A stretch of 57,247 nt of DNA, taken from Lysobacteraceae bacterium (lineage in GTDB: Bacteria > Pseudomonadota > Gammaproteobacteria > Xanthomonadales > Xanthomonadaceae). This document shows, piece by piece, positions 19,331 to 26,698 of the stretch. The notes beneath the pieces were generated by a model, which saw nothing but the letters and a program-made list of their open reading frames with translations, had not been told where the DNA came from and ran no database searches. Both the position numbers and the translations under genes were made by a program. Position 1 is the first letter of the stretch. Every line of letters begins with the position of its first letter. The DNA lies in assembly GCA_008015095.1 (NCBI GenBank), contig SSEV01000016.1:1-57247 (forward strand). Reading direction: 5' to 3'.

Positions 19331-19555
19331 AGAACCGATGCGGGCAACAGCGCAGCCCCCAGAAGCGGTCGGCTTTGCATCGGTTCGATCCAAACTTGGG
19401 CGGTCCAGGGCGCGGCCGGCGACCTGGCCAGCCGGCCTGCCCGCAGTCGATCCGGCGTAATGTAAGGCGGGCATCTACGAATGCCCTTCGGCGGCCGAAG
19501 CGCTTGAGCGATCGGCGTGCATCGACATCGATATCCACCTTCAAGGACGCATGCA

Positions 19556-20734
19556 ATGAAGACTTCTTGCCTCAAAACAATCCGCGCCGCACGAATCGTT
19601 CGCACCAGCCCGCATCAAGCCTCATCGGCGCTGTCGGCGCTGTGCATACTCGCCATGTTGGGCGCCTGCGGCACCGCTGACGCCGCCACTTCCTATTTCG
19701 GCTGGGTCACAACCAGTACGACGGACGCATACGTCAATCGATGCGCTGTTGATCCGGTCAACAGCATCAGCACCCTGCCGACCAATCCGACGTATGTGAT
19801 GGCCTATCGCAGCGGGTCGGACACTTGCAGCAACTTCGCCCCCACGACCGGTAACGGCATGGTCCATCGGCAGGGCATCCAGCGCCTGACCATCGGCGGG
19901 CAGAACTATCTATTGGTCACCATGTCGACCAACAATGGCGTCCGCCCCGGATTTGAAGTGATCCGGCTCGGTTCACGGACAGGCACCACCGGCTTGCTCG
20001 GCGGGAATGTCATCCCGCATCAATATCCCTCATGCGCCGATGCGGTGGCCCGCTACCAGGCGGACGACACAGGACGTGACCACGCCGGCGGTTTCCAGGT
20101 CAGCGGCGAATACGCCATCGTGCCGCTGGAGCGGATCAACGACAGCATGCTCGCCGGCTTTCGCACCGCTCAGCTGAGCGCCCCAAGCACGCCTTCCTGG
20201 AGCCCGATGGTCACGCGCCAGCGCAGCCAGACCACGAACGCCGGCGCTGCGGGGATGACGCGCCTGTCCAATGGCTTGTTCATGGCGATGGTATTCGGCA
20301 ACAACTCGGACGACGTCGAAGTCTTCGTCTCATCCTCCACGAGCCTGCCTGGGCATAACGGCAGCACTTCGACCTGGGTTTCGATGGCCAGTGCAAACAC
20401 CCCGTTTGGCGGCGGTAATTACCAAGGGCTGCAACTCATCACCAAATGCGACGGGCAGTTGTATGTCGCGGGCACGCACAAGGACATCAACACCGACTGG
20501 GTGGATTTGTGGCGTGTCGATTTGAACCCCAGCTACGTACCGACCTTCGTCAAGGTCGCCAACCGCCACATGTATTGCAGCACCTCCAACACCGGGAATA
20601 CGCGCTATTGCGACTTCCAGGCCGGCGCGGGCACCTATGTCAACGGCACCGGCGGCCTCCACCTCTACGGCGTCGAACATTACAACGACGGCGTGTCGGG
20701 AACGACGCGCGTCGTCAAGGTGCGCGAGTTCTGA
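19556..20734 (+). CDS. Secreted protein of unknown function, possibly beta-propeller
   Basis: A 392-residue exported protein I do not recognise. The signal region LCILAMLGACGTADA could be a lipoprotein signal (LGAC) or be cleaved after ADAA. The body has spaced strand-like blocks (IQRLTIGGQNYLLVTMS, GEYAIVPLERI, MTRLSNGLFMAMVFG, LQLITKCDGQLYVAGTH, GTGGLHLYGVEHY) and six or more cysteines, suggesting a disulfide-stabilised beta-propeller. The ATG at 19556 has AAGGA 8 nt upstream; the track start at 19517 is not supported. It follows the lyases on the same strand, so a role in EPS binding or turnover is possible but is only inferred from position. Confidence 0.75.
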   Translation: MKTSCLKTIRAARIVRTSPHQASSALSALCILAMLGACGTADAATSYFGWVTTSTTDAYVNRCAVDPVNSISTLPTNPTYVMAYRSGSDTCSNFAPTTGNGMVHRQGIQRLTIGGQNYLLVTMSTNNGVRPGFEVIRLGSRTGTTGLLGGNVIPHQYPSCADAVARYQADDTGRDHAGGFQVSGEYAIVPLERINDSMLAGFRTAQLSAPSTPSWSPMVTRQRSQTTNAGAAGMTRLSNGLFMAMVFGNNSDDVEVFVSSSTSLPGHNGSTSTWVSMASANTPFGGGNYQGLQLITKCDGQLYVAGTHKDINTDWVDLWRVDLNPSYVPTFVKVANRHMYCSTSNTGNTRYCDFQAGAGTYVNGTGGLHLYGVEHYNDGVSGTTRVVKVREF

Positions 20735-20743
20735 GTGGGAACC

Positions 20744-20774
20744 AGGGGCAGCGGTGGACGTCTTCCCTGCCCCT
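20744..20774. terminator. Hairpin between convergent genes
   Basis: AGGGGCAG pairs with CTGCCCCT across a 15-base loop just after the stop of the secreted-protein gene. It lies between that gene and the convergent YdeI-like gene, so it may stop transcripts from both sides. Only a short T-rich stretch follows. Confidence 0.5.
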
Positions 20775-20775
20775 C

Positions 20776-21327
20776 TTAGTCCGCCGCCTTCGGCGCGCGG
20801 AAAGACTTGCTGTAATAGCCCGACGAGTCGAAACAGCATACGCGCCGCTTCCCGGAAGCCAGCATGCCGCAGGCATCGGCGACCCGCTGCGCCCGGGTCT
20901 TGGCCTGTTTGGCGGACACGATCCAGTGGATCCAATCCAGACGCGCGATCGTCGTCGTCTCGTTCCAGCCGGCCCGCGCCTCGGCAGCAGCCGCCAGGGC
21001 GGTCTGCAGATCCGACGGAACGTCAGGCTCGGGTTCCTGCGCAACAGGCGCGATCTCGAACATGGCGAGATCACCGATATCGACGCCCGCGGCTGCGAGC
21101 AGATCTTGATCCAACCGCAACCAGTGACTCAACTGGCCATCGGGTTCGAGCGTCGCCAGACAGCGATGACCGTTGATGCCGACCTCCACCGTCGTTCTGC
21201 CTCGACGCGGAAGCTTCGCGCTCACCTCCTTGGGCAGAACGACGAACGCCCACCTGGCTTCACCGCCAGGTTCCGCTGGGCGAAGCAGTGTCGCTTTGAA
21301 TCGTGAGGTCTTCGCGGTGACGGCCAT
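20776..21327 (-). CDS. DUF1905 / YdeI-OmpD-associated-like protein
   Basis: A 183-residue two-domain protein. The N-terminal part (FKATLLRPAEPGGEARWAFV, LPRRGRTTVEVGINGHRC) is DUF1905-like and the C-terminal part (WIHWIVSAKQAKTRAQRVADACGMLASGKRRVC) is the YdeI/OmdA domain. The biochemical role is unknown; YdeI homologues have been tied to peptide resistance, but that does not carry over automatically. I chose the ATG at 21327 (MAVTAKTSRF), where the domain begins, over the track's upstream start. No signal peptide; probably cytosolic. It is unrelated to the EPS genes on either side. Confidence 0.8.
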   Translation of the reverse strand: MAVTAKTSRFKATLLRPAEPGGEARWAFVVLPKEVSAKLPRRGRTTVEVGINGHRCLATLEPDGQLSHWLRLDQDLLAAAGVDIGDLAMFEIAPVAQEPEPDVPSDLQTALAAAAEARAGWNETTTIARLDWIHWIVSAKQAKTRAQRVADACGMLASGKRRVCCFDSSGYYSKSFRAPKAAD

Positions 21328-21416
21328 GACGGGGCTGCCTACAAACGCTTCTGTCGCCGATATCGCACCATGCGGCGGAACGGCGCTGAGCATAGCGCAA
21401 GGCGGCGACGCCTGTG

Positions 21417-21472
21417 TGGATACAGCGGCCTGGATACAGCGATCTGGATGTCGTGGCCTGGATGTCGCGGCC
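21417..21472. repeat. Four imperfect 14-bp tandem repeats
   Basis: Units TGGATACAGCGGCC, TGGATACAGCGATC, TGGATGTCGTGGCC and TGGATGTCGCGGCC lie head to tail, followed by a partial fifth unit CGGATAGG. They are upstream of the YdeI-like gene, in non-coding sequence. No function is evident. Confidence 0.75.
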
Positions 21473-21538
21473 CGGATAGGCTACGGTTTCAAAAAAGCCG
21501 AACCGGGGCCCGCGTAGCTCAGAGGCGTATGGCCAAAC

Positions 21539-21817
21539 CTACGCCCGGCTATCGAAATTGACGCCGCATCCGGGGCAGAAATCGGGCTTGTGCATGCTGC
21601 TCAAGACTTGCCCAAGCCGTGCCCCGCACATTGGGCATTTCACGAAGAACAGGATGTAGAGAACCGAGCCAGCAAAACCGATGAACGGGATGGAGAACCA
21701 TGCCGGGTTGATACTGTTTTTGAAGAAAAACAGGCAGCCTGCAAGAACAAGCCAGCACCCGAAAGCGACGGCGCGGGCCTTGAACATCTGAGATTTGAGT
21801 TGGTCGCGTATTGTCAT
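21539..21817 (-). CDS. Small membrane protein with C-terminal zinc ribbon
   Basis: A 92-residue protein with two membrane segments (AFGCWLVLAGCLFFF and FIGFAGSVLYILFFV) followed by CPMCGARLG ... FCPGCGVNF, a four-cysteine zinc-ribbon pattern facing the cytosol by the positive-inside rule. No function can be assigned. The ORF has an ATG start and normal codon use, so it is probably real. It stands alone between the YdeI-like gene and another small membrane protein on the same strand. Confidence 0.7.
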   Translation of the reverse strand: MTIRDQLKSQMFKARAVAFGCWLVLAGCLFFFKNSINPAWFSIPFIGFAGSVLYILFFVKCPMCGARLGQVLSSMHKPDFCPGCGVNFDSRA

Positions 21818-21886
21818 AGTGCAAGCCGGATGATGAGTAGATCCCGGAATGAGGCGCCCGGACCGGGTGGCGAATCGGCTACGTCG

Positions 21887-22480
21887 TCAGAAGCTGGCGC
21901 GAACCGCCATGCTGTTCACGAAACAGCGAGCCGCATGGAGACGGCGAGTCAAAAAACGACCCGCGTGGTCGCTTTTCAAGGCCGTCCCGGAATTCTGGGC
22001 CTGCCCTTCGATACTCGTCAATTCCGTGCCGCATACGCAGAGAAAACGGACAAGATCGGCGAACATTCGGCTGCACGCGAGGCCTTGCGAGATCAAGCGA
22101 CACCGCCAAAACCGCCAGCCTCTATAGCCCGTATAGAGCAGTCCCGCCATAAACAAGAATCCGAAGATCAGCTTGTTGCACCGGGCCAACCATAGCGGCA
22201 GGTAGATGTTGAAGTTGTCCTCTCGCTCGTCCGTATAGCGGCCCGCAAGATCCGTCAGCGGGCAGCGCCGCCGGTTGATCAGCAGCACGAGCACTTCGAA
22301 GAGCACGAGCACTTCGAAGAGCACGAGCACTTCGAAGAGCACGACCCCGGCGAAAACAGCGGCTGCCTCAAACCAACCAAAATGCGCCGCAACGGGAACG
22401 GCGAGAATGCACACCACGAAGAACGCCCATACCACTGTGTAGATGAGTTTGATCGCCGCGAGCGCGGGGCCCTTGCGCAT
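21887..22480 (-). CDS. Membrane protein of unknown function with in-frame LFEVLV repeats
   Basis: A 197-residue protein. The start chosen is the ATG at 22480 (MRKGPALAA), which has GGGAGGG upstream. Membrane segments are IYTVVWAFFVVCILAVPVAA, FEAAAVFAGVVLFEVLVL, a repeated stretch, and NKLIFGFLFMAGLLYTGY. Three copies of an 18-bp unit give VLFEVL repeats directly before LINRRRCPLTDLAGRYTDER. The block CPLTDLA ... YLPLWLAR resembles small xanthomonad membrane proteins whose function I do not know. The last ~60 residues after WRFWRCR look unlike a membrane protein and could be a frameshifted or extended tail. Confidence 0.6.
   Translation of the reverse strand: MRKGPALAAIKLIYTVVWAFFVVCILAVPVAAHFGWFEAAAVFAGVVLFEVLVLFEVLVLFEVLVLLINRRRCPLTDLAGRYTDEREDNFNIYLPLWLARCNKLIFGFLFMAGLLYTGYRGWRFWRCRLISQGLACSRMFADLVRFLCVCGTELTSIEGQAQNSGTALKSDHAGRFLTRRLHAARCFVNSMAVRASF
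22279..22344. repeat. 18-bp minisatellite inside a membrane-protein gene
   Basis: GCACGAGCACTTCGAAGA repeats three times head to tail (plus a partial unit) with no mismatch. Eighteen bases keep the frame, so copy changes lengthen or shorten the encoded hydrophobic segment by six residues. Confidence 0.85.
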
Positions 22481-22663
22481 CGGACCATCCCTCCCGGCCT
22501 GACACGAGGACTCTATCCGGATGTTTTCGGCTGCCGCAGAAGCGCTTCGGCAGGAAACGCCATCCTGCTGTGGGATTAGCGCCAAACACGGCGGATTGAC
22601 GCGCAAACATCGCTGCGGTTTTTGGCGATCGACACTCTTTGCTGACGGGCCTCAAGACCCACC

Positions 22664-23479
22664 CTATGCTCGCTTCATCACGGCATGGGCGGCGTAATGG
22701 GCGAAGTACCAGCTCGCGCGGAATGGATCGAGACCCTCGACCTTGCGATAGATATCCCATTGCCAACGCGCGGCCTTGCGCTTGTCGGCGGAGAGCGAAC
22801 CGGTGCGCACCAGATAATCGGCCAGCGGCGCATCCTCGGGCACTCGGCGGGCGATGCCGGCGCGACGCACCATTTGCAGCCAGAACACGTAGTCCTCATG
22901 GCCGATCTTGCGGAAGCGCCCATCGCCGAGGGCGCGGTCGTACATGCCGGTGAGATTGCCGATTCGATTGCTCTTGAGCATATCGGCATAACTGGCCTGC
23001 AGCGGCGGTCGCACGAGCGACAAGGTATTGCCGGCTTCGTCGAAACGGCGATAACCGGTGTAGCTGACCAAGGTGCCGGTGACGGCCATGTGCGCGAGCT
23101 GGCGTTCGATTTTCTGCGGCGCCCAGCGATCATCGCTGTCGAGAAAAGCGATGTGCGTCCCCGTCGCCGCTTCGATGCCGGCGTTGCGCGCCGCGGCCAC
23201 GCCGCCGTTCTGCGCCATGCGGATCGGCGCCACGCAAGCCTCGCGCGCCGCTGCTTCGCGGATCATTTCCCAGGTCGCATCGCGTGAGCAGTCGTCGATC
23301 ACCAGCAGTTCGATGTCGGCATAGGTCTGCGCGAACACCGACTCCATCGACGCCTGCAGCGTCGCTGCGGCGTTGTAGGCCGGCATGATCACGCTGACTC
23401 GCGGCGCGCTCATGGCGCGCGCGTCGGAAAAGTGCGGGTCGCGCGCGGGAACGGCGCCCGCTTCGGCTGAGGATGTCAT
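22664..23479 (-). CDS. Glycosyltransferase family 2
   Basis: A 271-residue GT-A glycosyltransferase that transfers a sugar from a nucleotide donor to the growing lipid-linked repeat unit. It shows VSVIMPAYNAAATLQASMES, the donor-binding IDDCSRD, the DXD-like FLDSDDRW and the late EDYVFWLQM motif. There is no membrane segment; it is probably peripheral to the inner membrane. The track ORF starts ~100 codons upstream inside the neighbour. I start at the ATG at 23479, whose ATGA overlaps the stop of the upstream gene by 4 nt, so the two are likely translationally coupled. Substrate unknown. It ends the minus-strand block. Confidence 0.88.
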   Translation of the reverse strand: MTSSAEAGAVPARDPHFSDARAMSAPRVSVIMPAYNAAATLQASMESVFAQTYADIELLVIDDCSRDATWEMIREAAAREACVAPIRMAQNGGVAAARNAGIEAATGTHIAFLDSDDRWAPQKIERQLAHMAVTGTLVSYTGYRRFDEAGNTLSLVRPPLQASYADMLKSNRIGNLTGMYDRALGDGRFRKIGHEDYVFWLQMVRRAGIARRVPEDAPLADYLVRTGSLSADKRKAARWQWDIYRKVEGLDPFRASWYFAHYAAHAVMKRA

Positions 23480-24672
23480 GCCGGCTGCGCCTTTCGCGCG
23501 CCAGCCCACGACGACTTGGGTGGCGGCAACAGGTAGTCGCGATAGCGGCCAGGGTCGCCGGTCTCGCCAGCCTCGGCGGCCTTGATGATGTTGTAGGCTT
23601 CGCGCGCGGTCACGTAGTGCAGAACATGCCGCCGGCCATCGTTGTAGGCGCTTTCGAGATAACGATGCATGGCGTCGACGGGTTCGCCGAGCAACGTATC
23701 GATATCGTGCTCCTGGGTGCCATGGGTGTGGATCTTCACGAACACCCACTCCGGCCTCCCTTCGACATGAATTCCGGTTTTCACCCACAGGTCGACGCGG
23801 GCCTGCGTCGGCGGGCAGTTCTTGCGTACGTCTGCGTTCTCGATGCTCGGAACCAGGCCTTTCTTGCGTTCGCGCCAGTTGATGCCGATCGGTCCCTGCA
23901 CGATCATCAGATCGCCGCTTGCGCCGACGCCGACCTTCACCGGAGTGCCGCTATCGTGCGACTTCGGCGCCTGCGGATCATCGGTGGCGTAGTAGATGCG
24001 GTTGACGGCAGCGGTCTGGGTATCGCTGGGCGCGGACGGCAAGGTGAAATCGGCGTAGCAGCCCAATTCGCGCAGCAGGATCAGTTCGTTATTCAGTCCG
24101 CACCAGCGGCCGTCGGCGCGCGAATTGTCCAGGCACCAATTGCCATGGATGAAGCCGAAGCGCAATTCGCCGCTGTCAGGGTCGCGCGGCAGCGCGCCGT
24201 GTTTGTCGTGGAGAGTGCGGCAGAACCGTGCGATCGAAGCGCGGAAATTCTGCTCGGTATCGTTGTCGTGGTGCAGATGCACTTCGATCTCGCCGAAACC
24301 GTCGGCGCACAGTGCTGCCAGCTTGTCGAGATGCTCCTCGGCGTATTCCTCTTCCGGATAGAAAAAGCTGTGCTGCGGTGGCCTGCCGTCGGCATCGCGA
24401 TGCCGCGAGGCCATGGCTCGGTATTCGGCGCACCAGCGATCGACGCGACGACGCTGCGTAGCGAGGTCGCCGCCCTTCCACATCGGCTCGAAATGGTCGA
24501 CGAAGCAGAACATCACATGCACCGGACCATCCGTGGCCTTGGGCGGACTGCGACGCAGATAGTCGCGCCACCAGAGGTGGATATTGCGCTTGCGCACCAC
24601 GCGCGACAGCAACGCGAGGCAGACGCCGCCAAGCGCGAAGATCAATACGATCGCCAACGCGAGCATGGGCAT
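23476..24672 (-). CDS. Membrane-anchored protein with polysaccharide-deacetylase-like barrel
   Basis: A 398-residue protein with an N-terminal membrane helix (LALAIVLIFALGGVCLALL) and a large soluble domain. Motifs recall the NodB/GH57-type barrel: VMFCFVDHFEP, SFFYPEEEYAEEHLDKL, EIEVHLHHDNDT, FGFIHGNWCLDNS, GCYADFTLPSAPSDTQ. Histidine and aspartate placement suggests a metal site, but the classical TFDDG motif is absent. It may be an atypical deacetylase or hydrolase acting on EPS. I start at the ATG at 24672 (AAGGGG 8 nt upstream) rather than the track's TTG at 24702. It overlaps the GT2 gene by 4 nt. Function is inferred from fold-like motifs and location. Confidence 0.65.
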   Translation of the reverse strand: MPMLALAIVLIFALGGVCLALLSRVVRKRNIHLWWRDYLRRSPPKATDGPVHVMFCFVDHFEPMWKGGDLATQRRRVDRWCAEYRAMASRHRDADGRPPQHSFFYPEEEYAEEHLDKLAALCADGFGEIEVHLHHDNDTEQNFRASIARFCRTLHDKHGALPRDPDSGELRFGFIHGNWCLDNSRADGRWCGLNNELILLRELGCYADFTLPSAPSDTQTAAVNRIYYATDDPQAPKSHDSGTPVKVGVGASGDLMIVQGPIGINWRERKKGLVPSIENADVRKNCPPTQARVDLWVKTGIHVEGRPEWVFVKIHTHGTQEHDIDTLLGEPVDAMHRYLESAYNDGRRHVLHYVTAREAYNIIKAAEAGETGDPGRYRDYLLPPPKSSWAGARKAQPA

Positions 24673-24813
24673 TCCCGACGCCCCTTCCGTGACCGCGTTC
24701 AATCCGGACTCCCGTCATCCCGAACGTTATTTATTCGCGCCGCATTCATTCGCATATCCTCCGATCCGTATGCTCCCCGCGCCGCATATGGCCACCGCAT
24801 CCCGAACCGCATT

Positions 24814-25452
24814 TCAATCGCCCCTCGGCAGCGTTTCGAAGGAAAAGCCCGCGGCCGCCCACTCCGGCAGCATCGTTTCCAGCACCCGTATCGAAAGATC
24901 GCTGTCGTCGTGCAACAGCAAGATCTCACCCGCGCGCGGCGGATAGCGGCGCGCCGAGGCGATCAATTCGGCCGCCGGCCGCCGGCTGTAATCAAGGCTG
25001 TCGTAGGACCAATACGCGATCCGGCGCCCATTGCGGACGCAATCGAACAGCATCGGACGCGGCATCACCCCGCGTGGCGGGCGAAAATCGTGGCGGCTGC
25101 GGCCATCGAATCCGGTCAACAGCTTGTCGGTTCTATCGATCTCTTCGCGCTGCGCGGCCAGATCCAGACGCTCGAATTGCGGATGACTCCAGGAATGGTT
25201 GCCGAGGTCGTGGCCTTCGCGCACGATCCGCGAGACGAGATCCGGGTACCGCTCCGCCTGTTGTCCGATCAGGAAGAACGTCGCGCGCGCACGATGCTTG
25301 GCCAGCAGATCGAGCAGCGTCGGCGTGTGCTCGGGATGCGGGCCGTCGTCGAAGGTGAGGTGCATACGGCGGCCGGTGCGCGAACCGCGGGTCATCACCC
25401 ATCCGTTCGGCAGCCAGCGCAGAACCTGTAGTTTTTTCGGGTGCGGCGTCAT
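24814..25452 (-). CDS. NodB-type polysaccharide deacetylase
   Basis: A 212-residue compact NodB domain. All five motifs are seen: MT1 HLTFDDGPHPEHT, MT2 GNHSWSHPQF, MT3 RPPRGVM, the YWSYDSLDY segment and MT5 LLLHDD. It should remove N- or O-acetyl groups from a glycan using a His/His/Asp metal centre. No clear signal peptide is present (MTPHPKKLQVLRW), so it may act on lipid-linked intermediates in the cytosol. The ATG at 25452 is preferred over the track's 25494. It lies between the previous gene and the GT4 gene in the minus-strand EPS block. Confidence 0.88.
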   Translation of the reverse strand: MTPHPKKLQVLRWLPNGWVMTRGSRTGRRMHLTFDDGPHPEHTPTLLDLLAKHRARATFFLIGQQAERYPDLVSRIVREGHDLGNHSWSHPQFERLDLAAQREEIDRTDKLLTGFDGRSRHDFRPPRGVMPRPMLFDCVRNGRRIAYWSYDSLDYSRRPAAELIASARRYPPRAGEILLLHDDSDLSIRVLETMLPEWAAAGFSFETLPRGD

Positions 25453-25570
25453 CGTATTCCGTGATCTGAGGAGTCCTGGCCGATACGTCCGCATCGGGAT
25501 GGATCGGGATGCATATGAATCGCGAGCGGCATCGGTGCGGCGGCTCGGTCTCTGGCCGAATCAGGCATGG

Positions 25571-26698
25571 TCATGCGCTGGCCTCACCCCGATACAGAGC
25601 GTCGTAACGACGCGCCATGGTCGCGATCGACGCCTCGCGCAGCGCCCACTCGCGGCTGGCGGCCCCCATGCGCATTGTCTCTGCGGGATCGTCGATCAAG
25701 GCCTGCATCGCGATGGAAAACGCCTCGGCCGCACCCGACGGCACGACTTTGCCGTTACGCCCGTCGACCACGATCTCGCGGTTGCCGCCGACGTCGGTCG
25801 CGACGATCGGCAGGCCGCTGGCGCAGGCTTCAAGCAGGGCCATCGAATAGCCTTCGCTTTTCGAGGACAACGCGAACAGATCGAAGCCGGGCAGCAATCG
25901 GCGGACATCATCGCGGTCGCCGAGAAAACGCACTGCCGTTCCGATGCCCAATGCGGAAACCTCGGCTTCCAGCGCAGCGCGCAACGGGCCATCGCCCACC
26001 AGCACCAGAGCGGTATCCGCGCGTTCGGCGTGCAAGCGGGCGAACGCACGCAACAACATCGATTGGTCCTTGACCGGGTTGAGCCTGCCGACCGTGCCGA
26101 TCAGACGCGTCTGCGCGGCGAAGCCCAGGATCGAACGCAGCGCCGCCCGCGTCTGCGCATCCGCGGGCGAGAAACGATCGATCCGAATCCCGTTGGGCAC
26201 CGCAGTCAGCGCCTCGCGTGGGCGCACGCCCTGCGCGGCGAAGCGCTGCCGCGCCGCCTCGCATACCGCCGCAACGCGGTGGGTGCGCGACATGGCGCGC
26301 CGATACAGCCATTCGCCGCGGCTGCGCGGCTTCGTCGCGCCCATCCCGTGGCGGGTGTTGATCACCCGCATCGGCGGCAAACCGAAAGCCGCGAGTACCG
26401 CGTGATAATGCGCATTGGCGTTGTGCGTATGCAACACCGCGCCAGGGGCTGCGCGTAACCATGCGCGCAGGCGGCGCAGCGCCGAGAAGTCCGCGCCGCC
26501 GCGTTTTTCGCAGGCTCGCACCTCGATGCCGGCGGAGGTCAATTCGGACGCCAGCGCTCCGGTTTCGTACAGACAGGCCACGCGGCAACGATGGCCAGCT
26601 TCGCGCTGGGCCAAGGCCAGATCGATCACCATGCGCTCCAGGCCGCCGCGTTCGAGATTCTCGACCACGTGCGAGATGTGCAGCGTCGTCGCGCTCAT
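25571..26698 (-). CDS. Glycosyltransferase family 4
   Basis: A 375-residue GT-B glycosyltransferase. The N-terminal domain has the glycine-rich ENLERGGLERMVIDLA; the C-terminal domain has GTVGRLNPVKDQSMLLRAF, LVGDGPLRAALEAE and the EX7E motif SKSEGYSMALLEACASGLPIV. It retains the usual donor-site residues. Its start overlaps the stop of the PaaK-like gene by 4 nt (ATGA), so it belongs to the same coupled cluster. Linkage and donor cannot be told from sequence. Confidence 0.9.
   Translation of the reverse strand: MSATTLHISHVVENLERGGLERMVIDLALAQREAGHRCRVACLYETGALASELTSAGIEVRACEKRGGADFSALRRLRAWLRAAPGAVLHTHNANAHYHAVLAAFGLPPMRVINTRHGMGATKPRSRGEWLYRRAMSRTHRVAAVCEAARQRFAAQGVRPREALTAVPNGIRIDRFSPADAQTRAALRSILGFAAQTRLIGTVGRLNPVKDQSMLLRAFARLHAERADTALVLVGDGPLRAALEAEVSALGIGTAVRFLGDRDDVRRLLPGFDLFALSSKSEGYSMALLEACASGLPIVATDVGGNREIVVDGRNGKVVPSGAAEAFSIAMQALIDDPAETMRMGAASREWALREASIATMARRYDALYRGEASA

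Larger units (their letters stand above)
19078..19555. other. Intergenic region with a degraded repeat
   Basis: About 478 bases without a gene between the second lyase and the secreted unknown protein. It contains the hairpin at 19085 and repeat copy B (listed separately). AAGGA 8 nt before 19556 provides the ribosome site for the next gene. Nothing else is recognised. Confidence 0.5.

Noticed and set aside
10588-20734. Alginate or xanthan (gum) cluster
   Set aside because: No alg-type epimerase or gum gene order is present. The export genes and lyases are of a different type, so the polymer cannot be named.
21508-21540. tRNA-like string CGCGTAGCTCAG
   Set aside because: It looks like the D-arm entry of a tRNA gene, but no anticodon arm or GGTTCGA T-loop follows within 80 bases. 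It is a chance match or a tiny fragment.
22279-22344. Possible CRISPR array
   Set aside because: The three 18-bp units are directly adjacent with no spacers and lie inside a coding frame, so it is a minisatellite.
23473-25431. 652-residue plus-strand ORF
   Set aside because: It is antisense to three well-recognised minus-strand genes. High GC at third positions creates such long mirror ORFs; the product has no family motifs.
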